The notes beneath the pieces were generated by a model. It made no database searches. It was not told where the DNA came from and worked only from the letters and a program-made list of their open reading frames with translations. The position numbers and the translations under genes were made by a program. Source: Blattamonas nauphoetae (taxonomy: Eukaryota; Preaxostyla; Oxymonadida). Taken from it: DNA of 64,000 nucleotides. This document shows, piece after piece, positions 9,901 through 21,655 of this stretch (position 1 is the first letter of the stretch; the number at the start of each line of letters is the position of its first letter). Location: NCBI GenBank assembly GCA_033064195.1, contig JARBJD010000235.1, positions 54,320-118,319 on the forward strand. Direction: 5' to 3'.

Positions 9901-12900
9901 ATGATGAAATGAGACTTGTCAGTGAACAGCAGTTCAGGCAGCTTCATCGTTGGGAGTTGTCTTTTCTTCTCGTCGACATCTGTTGCATCGTCTTCGTTGT
10001 CATCATCAGTGTCGGTATGACTCGTTCCTTCACCAATTTCTGCAACTTGGAGTGGATCTGTATCCGACCATTTAAACTCGTTTAGATGATCTGTAAAGGG
10101 ATTTCCTTCGCTGAGAGTTGTGATTCTGTCAAACCGAACTCGCATTCCAACACCCTTCGCTGAGAACTGAGATGAAGGAGACCAAAGACGAATGAAGAGA
10201 GAAGAGGAGAACGGAAGAGATGAAATGGAGAAATGGAACGACAGCATACTCCAACTCGAACGGATTCGGGAAGATCAACAACGACAGCAGTGGCTGACTT
10301 ACCGTTGACGAAGAACTGGGCTGTGCGAGGATTCGAGTCCATGTTGATTTCGACGACAAGAGACTCATTGTTTCCGACGCCAGAAGAAACAAGGTGACGG
10401 TTCTCTTCATGTGACCCCAAGAAATGCAGTTCACCCGTCGAAGAGAGAGCGATCGAGTCTGAGAAATCGATGAGAAGAGTAGAAGACTAAACAGCGACAC
10501 GTATGAGACATACTTTTGACATCTCCGAGTTTCTGTCCTTTTTCAGGGATCAGTGTCGTGCCATCAATAAGTCCGAATCTACACTCGGTATCCGGATTAT
10601 CTACCGAGAGAAATGTGAACGAAACAGCCACAATTCCTTCATGAATGGGTTCCGAGATGAGGAAGGAGCTCCACTTGGGTTTGATTCGCCAAAGTCTCTC
10701 ATTCGTGGCCAGACCAGTTGATGTGAGTAGGTTGTCTTCCACTCTGAAGTGCGAGGGATCTGTGAACACGAGCGATGGCATTTCGGGGTGGATGGTTAAC
10801 ACGTTGGCTCGATTTCCGTTCATGTACATGTCCTCACTGTCCCTCAAATCCTCAGGATTCCATTCGATCTCATTCACTCTTCGCAGTGGCGTCGCTTGCT
10901 TTAGACGAGACATTCCATCGTAACGAACGGACACTCCCTCGTTCTTCATTGACAACTGAAAAATGGAAGATGAGGATGACGAACGACACACTCCAAATCG
11001 AATCGAGGGAGGGAGACCAGACACAAATGTGAGAGATACAGTTCCGTTGATGATGAACACAGCTGTGCGGGGTCTCGCGTCCATGTCCACCTCCAAGACA
11101 ACTCGGTCTCCTTCAGCCATTCCACCAGAGAGTGGAATCTGCTTCTTTCTTTGTTTGGTGGAGGGAAGTGCAATGAAGAGTGATTCTGTCATTGGAGCGA
11201 AGGCGATAGAATCTGATGAGATGAGAGAACGGAATGACAAGAGGAGAACACACTTGGAAAAGAACCACCAAGTTGATCGTCAACTTGAATGGGCCTCGAG
11301 AGAGCATCAACGAGTCCAAACATCAACCCTTCTTCGGAATCTGAACACTTCCCAAAAAAGAAAGATAAACCTGTGGTTTCAGGGATAGCAAGAACTGTGA
11401 TGGCAACAGACACCACTCCTTTCGAGATTGGCTCTTCAAAAAGTGTGGTGCTCCAGCGTTTGTCTTTATCATGGCCTGTTCGAGTGATTTTGGAGCCAGA
11501 AACATCAAAATGAGAGCTCTCGTTGATATTGTTTATATCATCTTTGTGAAACTGGAGGGTCGGCATCTTAAGTTTTGTTGAGCGAATACAGTGTTCAGAT
11601 TCGAGCTGGATTGTCGAGGTGTGAGTGGCGAGGAGATTTTGGCGTTGTTCAAGTTTCTCTTCCTTCTCCAATTCAACATTTCGCGTACTAGTTCGTTGTA
11701 GCGACATCTGAAGCGATCTGAGCTGGTTTTCCAGTTCTTTCGTCTCTTCCAACAGCTTCTGCTTTTCCATCTCCAGTTCCATCGTCTTTTCCTTCACTTT
11801 CGCATCACTCGACAATTCCATGATCTCTTTCGCTCGAGTTGCAAGTTGAATGTCCTTCATTTGGGACAGAGCCGTTTCTGGGCCAAGCATTCGCTCCAAA
11901 AGACCACCTTCGAAGAGAGCTGTCGTTGTGGCTCGAAGTGCCACATTCTGAGAAGAATTAAGTTTACGGAAGAATAAATGAATGATGTGTTGGTGAAAAA
12001 AGAGGATAACAGACCGGTTCCAGCATCTTCAGAAGAACGTCTCTAACAAGCGAAGGAATCGTGGTTGGGATTTTCGATTCATTGAACAGGCCCAGCGTGA
12101 GACACAGCTGTGGAAGTGTCAATCCCTCAAACAGTGATTTCCCGGTCACCATCCGATAAGCCAGAACTCCAAGCGACCAAACATCACTCGCTGGCGTTGC
12201 TGTTCCCTTGCTGTCCATCACTCGCTCCGGCGAATTGTACTCGAATGTCCCCATTTCTGCAATCGTTTGAGTCAGTTGCTGATCCATAGGAGCTGAGCCA
12301 CCAAGATCGCCTGAACCAGGAAAAATGACATATGAAAGAAAAATAAACTGACACACAAAGAAATGCCCGATTGTTCTCGCGCAGAAGGACATTCTCCGGC
12401 TTGAGATCTCCATGAGCTGTCGGTCCCGACGAGTGAGTGTGCATCCACAAAAGTCCCTCGCAAATGTCAGACAGAATCATCACCGTCAACTTAAAACACA
12501 TCCACAACAACAAAACAAGGAGAAGGAGCAGAATTTCATCAAACACCAAAGAATGATAAATTGATAAGAGACAAACCGGAAGAGGAATCAGTTCGTTTCG
12601 TGCTTCATATTCGTTGATCAAATCTTTCAGACTTCGTGTCCCAAACTCCATCACAATCGCCTGGTGTCCTCCCATGTCTATCGATTCATGTAGACCAACA
12701 ATCCGAGGATGAGCAAACCGAGTCAACATTTCAACTTCACGACTCGCACGCTCCTTGTCCCCTTCTTTCAGTATCGGCAGCACCTTCACCGCATATTCAA
12801 CTCCACTTCTTTCATGGGTCACTTTCAGAACTTGTCCAAACGATCCTTCACTGATCTTTTTCGGTTTTGAATCTGAATCACGAAGAAAAATTTGATGAAA

Positions 12901-12954
12901 TGAAAAAAATCAGGGATCATTGTAGAAAGAACACACATCCAGGAGGGGTGACAT
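6998..12954 (-). CDS. Protein kinase - coiled coil - 4x SPRY - 4.5x UBL protein
   Basis: Multi-exon signalling gene. The start is the ATG at 12952-12954, where a 22-nt exon splices (intron 12932-12873) to give MSPLLDVYSKPKKISEGSFG, a typical kinase N-terminus. Further introns: 12576-12490, 12356-12311, 12014-11948, 11253-11213, and similar short ones downstream. Kinase domain: glycine loop GSFGQV, lysine in YAVKVL, catalytic loop HGDLKPEN (HRD Arg replaced by Gly), metal-binding DLG in place of DFG, then SPERV and DVWSLGVLAYRMVTG. It is probably active and NEK-like in style. A Glu/Lys-rich coiled coil follows (11900-11580), then four SPRY-like units (about 11560-8480), then ubiquitin-like repeats to the TGA at 6998-7000. 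The fifth UBL is cut short and no U-box-like end is present, unlike the inverted copy. Role inferred: cytoplasmic kinase scaffold that recognises ligands or ubiquitin-pathway partners. Confidence 0.8.
7100..8434 (-). repeat. Tandem ubiquitin-like domains (4.5 copies, ~315-bp period)
   Basis: Copies lie at about 8434-8213, 8122-7895, 7807-7580, 7492-7262 and a truncated one at 7219-7100. Each has F-(D/E)-L-x-V, a TG/DG turn, a T-L-x-V-x-P strand, the helix mark TILQIKQ-LV, and a closing D-ST-LSE-x-F then LIAF. None ends in a diglycine, so these are embedded UBL domains and not processed ubiquitin. Linkers are acidic or Ser/Thr-rich. Confidence 0.75.
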
Positions 12955-13121
12955 TTTCGAGTTTTGATGTCATAATCAATGAATAGTTTGATCAAGCCCT
13001 TACTTTGGAAAACTGCGCTTCTCGTGCCCATTAATTGATGAAAACTGGTCGACGAAGCTACTTGTGAAATGAAAAACAAAATGAAGAAAATGGACCAAAT
13101 GAAAATCAATCAAAAAAAGAG

Positions 13122-16100
13122 TTACAAATCATTCTTCATTTCAATTATGTTATTTCCTCTTTCGACCTCTTTCTCTCTCACAATCAATCCACAGTTCGAG
13201 AAGCCTGACCCTTTCCGATCAATCACAGGAAGTCTTCGCCCTCGCTCAACCACAACCCCTCCTCTCTTCCACCCAACAAACCACATCCTTCGTTTCGTCA
13301 CAACCACTCTCCCATCCGCGTCTCGCTCGAACGACGAAGGCGACAACGATCCTGATCGTTCTTCAAACCAGCTTCCACTCAGACTCACTCGACTCAATCC
13401 CTCTCCACTTCGAATGACAACTCCTCCCTCCCCACTTTCGTCTCCACCAGCGCAGTCCACAAACAGACACGAGTGAAGATCAACTCGCTGAACTGTCTCG
13501 TCCTTGTCTGAAGAGTGCAATGTGACCAACAGTGTCTGTCCAATCTTCACTCCACTTGCATGTTCACATCCGCTCTCAAAAAACACACACTTCGAGATTG
13601 TCAGTCGTGTCTGTTGTGTTCGGATCGAAACAAGTGGCTTGTCTGTTCCATCTCCAACACTCATTCGAACTTGGTGAATCTCGCTGTCTGTCATCGAAAG
13701 CTCTGAAGTGATCTCTGTCGATGAGAATGCAACAATCCCTCCCTCAGACAGTGTCGAGTTTTGAACAACAAGATTGTTTATATCTGTGCTCAGCTCGTTA
13801 TGTCCTCCCAAACACCGGATCAGTCCAACGCCTTCGCTAAACGCAATATTTCGAATAAAAAGATGGTCAACTTCCAATCGACCCTGTTCCAGTCCAACCA
13901 ATCCCATTCCTCCTTTCCCTCCTTCTTCACAAACAATTTCCACTCCCTTCACAATCACTGTTCCTTCCCCTCCCACAACGAAACCAGGTCGCCAACCCCA
14001 AACAGAAGTGAACGACGGAACGGAAACAAACAAGTCCAAAAGAAGAATCTCTCCTCCATCCACCAAAAGCACACTTTCTGACTTCGTCGATGCTGTTGCT
14101 TGTTCCGAAATCAGAATCCTCCCTTTCTCCCCAAACATTCCTCGAACCTCCACACTCCCTCTTCCAACCACAACCACTCCTCCACTCTCTGCTGAGTCTC
14201 TCACCCTCAACACGATCTTCTCAATCCCTCCTCCCTTCTTCCCCATCTCCCATCCAATCAACAGTGTCTCGCAAGGAAGAGACAAACTCCCACATTCTTC
14301 TCCCTCCCTTCCCTCAAATGACGACGACACAACCATTTCCATCAGTGTCGCTTCTGGTGTTGTGAACGAAATCAATCCAACAATAAAGATGATGTCATCC
14401 ATGTTCATCACTCCCACAATCGACTCCACGAAGTATTCGGTGTTGGCTTCAAGTCCATCGCTTGTGCCGATTCGGAGTGTGGGAGAGATTGCTCGCGATG
14501 CATCTGCAAACAGAACCACAAAAGAAAAAGAAGGACGAAGCGTGACTGTGTATTCTTTCATCAGAGCCAGATCTGTTCCTGACAGTTCAATCGTCACTGC
14601 TGTGTTGTGAGCGTTGGGACGGACGATTGCTTCGGTCACTTTTGGCATTCGAGAAATTCCAGTTTCGAAGGTGACAGGACCGTCAACGAGAACAACATCT
14701 GTCTCATCATCCACTCTCTTGATGGAAACGATGGTGTAACTTGTGCTTGACTGAAGTGTTCCGGGAAGACCAATCAGAAGAACCGGAGACACAGCGTGTG
14801 TCGAATCGTTGAAGAAGATCGTCAGAGTTGGGCCGTCTGAAAGAGCAACGAGATAGTTCCCTTGCAGATCCAGATCAGACCCTGTCAATGTCACTGTGCA
14901 AGTCGTGTTGCGTGAATCCGTGAAACTGAACGACGCGTAAGTCACCACAGGCGGATCAGGAATCCTGATGTGAATGTCCGAATCGAACAGGATTGGGTGT
15001 GTGTTCAGAGTGGCTGATGTGATTGTGTATGTCTCCCCAAACATCAAATGATTCGCATTGCTCGCTTCAACTGTGTGTGAGCATTTAACAAGTTCATCTG
15101 AATTCAGATTTCCAGTGATAATTCGTGAATTCGCTGCGATCGGGTGAGTCAGAGTGAATGAATACGATCCTGCTTTCAGAGCGAGGCCAGTCAGTGTCAC
15201 AACGACTTCCGTTCGTTGCCAGTTCAGTCGTCCGTACCCATCCACAATTCGAGTTGGTTCGGCTGGTGTCGAGAAAGAGCACGCTTCAGATTCCATGAAG
15301 ATCGGAGCGGACGATGATTTCAGTTTCATCGACGTCACTTCGTAGAGATGGTTGAATCGCAGTGTTGCCACTGGATAAAGACTCAGCACTGTTGTGATCG
15401 ATGCTGCTCCATCCACCTCAAAATCGAGTGTGTGAACAGAATCAGAGTTGGACCGTGTGATTGGAGTTCCAGAGAGAGCAACAGTGTATTTCTCGTTTGG
15501 AATGAGCTGACGAGTTGTGAGAGTGAGAGTAGAGAAATTCATTCCGACATCCACATTCAGGAGAGTTATCATGAGACGAGCTGGCTCAGGAGGAACAAGA
15601 AAACAAGCCAAATCATCCACAATCATCTTCATGTTCGCAATTTCCAATTTAGTGATTTCATACGACTTCCCATATTTCAATTTTGATTCATAATTTCCAA
15701 AGATCAGAGAGGAAAGTGTGTGCGAGGTCGAAGATCCATCTGATGTGAATGAAGACGACAGTTCAATCGCGTTTCCAGTCCTCACTTTCGAATCATCCAA
15801 CTCGAACACGGTCAATGTGAATGGTGTCGATTGAGGGAATGATACTCCATTCAGCACAATCTCTGCTGTTTTCCCTGTTTCAGTGTCAAGATCGCAGGTC
15901 GCTGAGATGATTCGCGTGGGATGTGATGGCGTTGTGAATGTAACAGAAGATGGAATCGAAACCGAAACAACAGCGCTCGTCATTCGGACAACCGAATAAG
16001 ACGTCGAATACTTCAATTTCCCACTTTTGTACACTTCAACTTCTCCACTTCCAACTGAGTTCGAGCTGAACGAAACTGCAATCCTGATTTCTGACTCCTT

Positions 16101-19100
16101 CCCACTCTCAACAACAATCAGGTCAAACGACATAACCACTGAAGAAACAGGCATTCGAAGTCCATCCAGTGACACCACAACGCTGTTCAGATCATCATCC
16201 TTCAGTGTCACAGCTGGAATCTACGACAGGGTTGGTCCTAGCGCTGTTGTGAACGTATTCTTGTTCAAAATCATTTTGTTGTCTCCAGAAGCAACTTTCG
16301 TCACTGAATAACTCGTGTTCATCAGCATCCCAATCTCCACATTTGACAGCCATCCTGTCGTCCACTTTCCATTCTCATAACTCAACGCAAGTGAGATCGA
16401 AGGAGAGATCGACGCAACGAACGACCCAATCGAAGGAAGAGAGGTTCCTCCAAACACAATCTCGAAGTGCGTGCAATTCGGTGACAGCGTCGAAGTGATG
16501 GTGTCGATGATCGGAGCTGATGGAACTGATACTTTCACTCCAGTGTTCACAACGAACGACTTCTTCCCATCCGATGACTCAATCGACACAATATCGTACG
16601 AGACACCAAACATAACTGTTGCTCCTGATTCTGTCTGCGCTGCTGCGAAGAGTACAGTGCAGCTGGTCGAGTCAACAAACATCAAATTCGTTACAAAGGC
16701 TCGATTTGAGATCGGATTCTTCACTGTCACTGACATCGTCGCTGAGAACAAACGCCTTCCGGTGAGTGTCACTGTCACTGATGTCTTCGCACCGTTCAGA
16801 ACTGCTGACGTCGATTCAATCCGAGCGGGTTCAGTGGGAACATCAAATGTGAGTGTGTCGACGAAGAGGATATCACGGTCGGCTGTGTCTGTCATGGAGA
16901 GAATCTCATATGTCGTCCCAAAATCGAGAGGCACAGCGTTTCCAGTCGCCGAATAAACTTTCCCAACCAGTGTTCCTGACTGATCAATGAACACAACTGA
17001 CATCTTGTTTCCATTCAGGTCACTTGGAGGTGATGTCGTGATGAAATATTCTGTGCTCGCTAAATCGGCACCAGAAAGAGAAACAGACACTTCATCTTTC
17101 TGATTCCCTGTGAAATTCATCGTCCCAATCCCAACAATCCGATCTGTTGCGTGTGGAGTGCGAAACTTGATGATCATTCCAAGCAAATCCACAGCATTTA
17201 AAGCACTGTCGGTCACACTCTCCAACGTGTACTCCGTGTCGAAGGTCAGCTTGCTTCCATCACCGAACAGACGAACTGATTCCTGAGATGACTGCTTCTG
17301 TCCGTTCTCGTCTTTTTGATCTGTGAATGTCACTTGAAACGAGAATTCCTCGTCCTTCAATGTCACTGAGTACGTTCCTGCTGCGATGTTCAGTCCTGTC
17401 AGTTGGATCCACGCGTGGTTTGTTTCACTCCCAACACGACATGATGCTTCCAGGATCGGTGCTGCTCCTGGAACTGTGAATCTCCCACCTGGTGCAATCA
17501 GAGTGTTCGGCTCATCCTGACTCGTCACTGATGTCACAGCATACATCACGTTCTCTTTCAGCTCATCCTCCATCTTCCCAATCGACGCTTTCACTGTTCC
17601 TGCGCTTTCTCCCGATTCGTCCAAAGTGAACGTCACGGAGAGAGGGATCTTGTCGTTCAGAGTGATCGTGTAGGCACCACTCGGGATCTTCAGTCCAGCA
17701 AACGAGATGTCCACAGCCATTCCACTCGAATCCAGATCACACGATGCGGATTTCACGTATTTGTCGGAGAACAAGTGACCATTCAGATATCCATTCACAA
17801 TTTTGTAGTCGGAGAGATCACCTTGGAACAATTTCGTCTCGCCCACAGGTCCAGTGAATGTCGATGTGTCCGTGTCCGAAAATGTGAACTTCAACACTCG
17901 TCCAATGTTCGGTGCTTGTCCTGACACTGGTGTTCGTGTACTATCCTCGTTCGACAGCACAATCAGCACATCTCCTGTGACCTAGTTCGACAGAGCGAGT
18001 GTGAATGTGGCATCTGATGTGGTGTGTGTCTCGCTCAATTCGACCACAGCTGTGGCTTTAGCTGGCTTTGTCAAAAAAGCGCTGATATCAGTGAAAGAGT
18101 CGTCGCTTGAAAAATACAATACTAATCGATTCCAACCTGGCACGGTTGTTTCGGAGTATGTGAACTTGCGAGTATTGAACGTGGTACATTTCACATAAAT
18201 GTCATGTCCAGTTTTAGAGGATGCGGAACAACCTCGAAACTGCAGATATGTCAGTTGGACGTCGCCACCAACAAATGACATATAAACAGCACCACCTCCT
18301 TGATAATATTGATCTGAACCCTCCTCCGTTCGGCAATTCTCAAAGAGACAGTTTGAAACGATGTTTGTGGAATATGAGCGAATGCTAGCGAGTGAGATTG
18401 ATCCACCAGAACCTTCGGTCGCAGATGAGTCGATGAAGAAGCAATCGGAGATTGTGAGAGAATACGTCTGCTTAATGTGCAAATCCCCTCCATCGTTTGC
18501 TGCCAAACAGTTGCTGAAAATTGATTCAAAAACCAGTAAAGCAGCTGAATCTCCAGGACAGTAGAACCAGAGCGCGCCTCCTTGACGATCTGCACGACAC
18601 GACCGAAAAGAACATTGCTTCACTTGCACATTTATATCAGAAGCATCGCAGTCAATCGCTCCTCCAGTATAGGCGCTCTCACATCCGTCGAAGGTGCAGA
18701 GGGAGAAGACGTCGGTTAGGAACTGGTCACCAAAGAGTTCGATTCGAGAGTCAAAGTGCATGCCATCATAATCATATTGAGTGTTGGGAGAGGGGCGGGA
18801 GGGAGTGTGGCATTCAGTGAAGGAAGTGTTGTGCGACAGCAGCGATCCACCCCTGTTCATGTCGATGATCGTTGTCCCATAAAGATGGTTCGTGCTCTTC
18901 ATCACACAACTGCCACACACTCGCTGGTTCCACCCACCACGAAACGCCGATGCAGAGCGGTGCGACGGTGAGGGCGATGTGGTGTTGGTCAACGAGCTCG
19001 CTGAAAGTGTCGAGGAGATCGTGCGAAGGGTAGCGTTGTCGCTTCCAATTCGTCCAAAATCAAACAGCGGGCCACTTCCAAGAACGAGGTTGGTGTTCGA

Positions 19101-19733
19101 CAATGAGAGGCCACATCCCGAAATGCAAACACAATCCAACCCAAAAGAGGCGTGTTGGCCATTCGAGGGAGATGAAAGAGAGCGTGCGAAGGACACGAAG
19201 GGCAGGAGAGACGGCGAAGTCGACGACCAATGCGAGCAGCCATCAATCACCACACAACTCTCTCCTCCTTCCCCAGTATTCTCCACAATCAATGGAGAAC
19301 ATCTAACGTTCGACAGAATCTGGCTCTGTCCAATCGTCACGCTTGACCACTTCAGAGTCGCAAGTGATGAGTTCATCGCACTGCAGTCGAATGACATGTG
19401 TGAAAGAGAGGCAGTGGAGTTCAACAAGATGAACATCGTGTGCGATGTTTGAGCAAGAAAATCTTTGTTTTCCGTTTCTGATGTTGAAAGTGAAGTTCTT
19501 TTGGATTTGTCCGCTTCAATATGCAATTCTGTTTCATTGTTTCCTTCAAGAATCAGAGTGCTTGATGAGATTTTGTAACTGGCCACGTGGAAGTGTCCAC
19601 CAGGAATTAAAAGTTTTTGAGATACAGCTTGATCATTTGAATAGCGAGAGTAACTCTCTTTGTCAAGTAATTTCGCGAGTGATTGCCACTGGACGTGATG
19701 GCAGAGGAGAATATGACAGATGAACAGCAACAT
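13122..19733 (-). pseudogene. Giant beta-helix / Ig-like-repeat surface protein with two in-frame TAGs
   Basis: One reading frame of about 2,200 codons, interrupted only by TAG at 17982-17984 and TAG at 16221-16223. Order: hydrophobic signal (MLLFICHILLCHHV), beta-helix I (19.6-18.2 kb; STNHLYGT, GGAI and GGAVYMSF rungs), about ten beta-sandwich repeats of ~110 residues (17.9-14.4 kb; marks such as V-x-L-x-G-L-x-I-x-(S/A)-G-x-Y and YTVTSI-like ends), then beta-helix II (14.3-13.2 kb) ending at a TAA. Compared with the relative at 29.9-45.6 kb it lacks the membrane segment and kinase-like tail. It is either a recently disabled surface gene or one that relies on TAG read-through. The kinase/SPRY gene starts 168 bp downstream on the same strand. 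Confidence 0.65.
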
Positions 19734-19903
19734 ATACTTAATGCACTTGAAAGATGGAAAAGGTGCAAATGATCAGTCCCTTAGTTTGCACAATTCACTT
19801 GCGTTGCCCGAAGTCCAGTTCTGAAAAAAGATGGTTTAAAAGAGCGATAGAAAACTGTGTGTGATGATAAAGGAATGATTGTTTGTCCAAAAGGGCAATT
19901 AAG

Positions 19904-21655
19904 TCAATTATCGAACGATAAGGTACGTTCCAGGAACTTCATCATGCGTCTTTCGTGACGCAAGTAACGGCTTCGTTCTTGTTCGGCTGTCATGTGGAGA
20001 AGCCACAGTCCCTTCTGGCGGCAGAGTGGGAAGACAGCGATGTCATCGGCCTCTTTCTCTTCTTCAGCGGAGAGGCAGACAGACCATCTGTTGTTCTTCA
20101 GGCACAGTTTGAAAACATCAGTATCTTGGACAGGCGTGGATCTGTCGTGTTGTTTCTTGTAGATGTCATAAAGAAACGCTGACCATTTCTCGTTCTTGTC
20201 GTTCTTCACCTCTTCCTCCGCATCAGTGGGATGGCAGACAGACCACGTACCGTTCATGTAGTAGAGCATGATGACACCTTCATTTTCCATGGTTGGGGAG
20301 GAGCAGAGAGACCATTTCTTGTTCTTCAGGCACATTTGGAAGACTCCATCATCGTCACCGGGGATCGTGAAATGCTCTTCCTCCGCTGGGAGGCAGCGAC
20401 CCCACTGTCCATTGCGGAGACAAGTAACAATGAGACTGGTGTCATCAGCTTCTTCCTTGTCTTTGACGGAGTGGCAGACAGACCATTTGCCAATATTCTC
20501 GCAAAGGTTGATGATACCCATGTCCTCGGCTGGGGTGTTGTCCTTCGCCTCGTCCTTCTCGTCTGGTGACTTGCAGATTGTCCATTTCTCGTTCTTTTGG
20601 CAGATGTTTACGAAACCTTCGTGATCGTCATCGGTTGAGGGGCATACAGACCATTTCTTGTTCTTGACGCAAAGTTTGAGACGTTGGTCTTCAAAACGAA
20701 AGAGTTCTTCCGCAAAATTGCGAAGCGTCGACGCGACGTTCTCGATGCACTTTTCAAAGGCCTTGAAAAACACTGAGGGGAGCGCAATCTCGTCTTCTTC
20801 CTTTTGGGGGCAACGACCCCACTTTCCGCGACGGAGGCAAGTGACGACGAAATCGACGATATCCAGCTCATCGGTGACGTCAGGATCAGTGCAGACCGAC
20901 CATTCGTCATTCTTGTGGCAAAGAGTGATGAAAGCACTGTCCTCCACGTGGGCGTCGAACATCATTTCGTCCTTCTCGTCGGGTGACTTGCAGATGGACC
21001 ATCTGTCGTTCTTGTGGCAGATGTTCACGAAACCTTCGTGATCTTCATCGGTTGAGGGGCATACAGTCCATTTCTTGTTCTTGAGGCAAAGTCTGAGACG
21101 TCTGTCTTCAACGTCATCTTCAAATGGCCAGCACCGGACTTTGGCGTTCTTCTTGCCCGAATCGGAAAAATTGTCATCGTCAGAGGGGAGCGTGATATCA
21201 TCCTCGTCGTTTGGGTGGTAAATACCCCATACACCATTGCGTTTGCACGCAATAATCAGATCATGACTATCCGAACGTGCAGTTTCTTTGAAAAGAGCGC
21301 ATGGAGACCTCTTGCCGTTTTTAAGGCAAAGTCTGACGAATCTCATGTCTTGGATCGATACAGGCTTGTCAAATGCTTGCTGATCTTCGGTTGACAGAAT
21401 CGCAGTCCATTCGCCGTTCCTCAAACTGAGATTCAGCTTACCTTCGCTTTCCTCATCTGCTGAGAGGCAGAGAGTCCATGTGCCGTTTTTCAGGCACAGA
21501 GCGATGATATCTTGATCAGACGGGACATCGACTTCCAGAGATTGATCCTCTTCCAAAGGCTCGATGGCAGGGTTGTGGTGAGGTGGTTGGCCGTTTTCAC
21601 CAGAGTGGCGAGCATTAATGAGGAAAGCACATGAGAGGAGAATGAATGTGAGCAT
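19904..21655 (-). CDS. Secreted acidic Cys/Trp repeat protein
   Basis: Intact 583-codon gene from the ATG at 21653-21655 to a TGA. It has a clear signal peptide (MLTFILLSCAFLINARHS) and then about 16 repeats of roughly 22-35 residues. The repeat core is L-C-x-(K/R)-N-x-(K/R)-W-(S/T)-x-C, followed by an Asp/Glu-rich linker. The Cys pair brackets a Trp (C-x6-W-x2-C), suggesting small disulfide-closed hairpins on an acidic chain. A four-repeat block is duplicated: RLRLCLKNKKWTVCPSTDED...FVNIC recurs as RLKLCVKNKKWSVCPSTDDD...FVNIC. I recognise no known family. No membrane anchor is seen, so a secreted or cell-coat role is the most that can be inferred. It lies between two beta-helix genes. Confidence 0.75.
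   Translation of the reverse strand: MLTFILLSCAFLINARHSGENGQPPHHNPAIEPLEEDQSLEVDVPSDQDIIALCLKNGTWTLCLSADEESEGKLNLSLRNGEWTAILSTEDQQAFDKPVSIQDMRFVRLCLKNGKRSPCALFKETARSDSHDLIIACKRNGVWGIYHPNDEDDITLPSDDDNFSDSGKKNAKVRCWPFEDDVEDRRLRLCLKNKKWTVCPSTDEDHEGFVNICHKNDRWSICKSPDEKDEMMFDAHVEDSAFITLCHKNDEWSVCTDPDVTDELDIVDFVVTCLRRGKWGRCPQKEEDEIALPSVFFKAFEKCIENVASTLRNFAEELFRFEDQRLKLCVKNKKWSVCPSTDDDHEGFVNICQKNEKWTICKSPDEKDEAKDNTPAEDMGIINLCENIGKWSVCHSVKDKEEADDTSLIVTCLRNGQWGRCLPAEEEHFTIPGDDDGVFQMCLKNKKWSLCSSPTMENEGVIMLYYMNGTWSVCHPTDAEEEVKNDKNEKWSAFLYDIYKKQHDRSTPVQDTDVFKLCLKNNRWSVCLSAEEEKEADDIAVFPLCRQKGLWLLHMTAEQERSRYLRHERRMMKFLERTLSFDN

Noticed and set aside
13774-14610. 278-codon plus-strand frame rich in Pro/Thr
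   Set aside because: It is the antisense of the beta-helix II region of the 13.1-19.7 kb gene, with no domain or start context.
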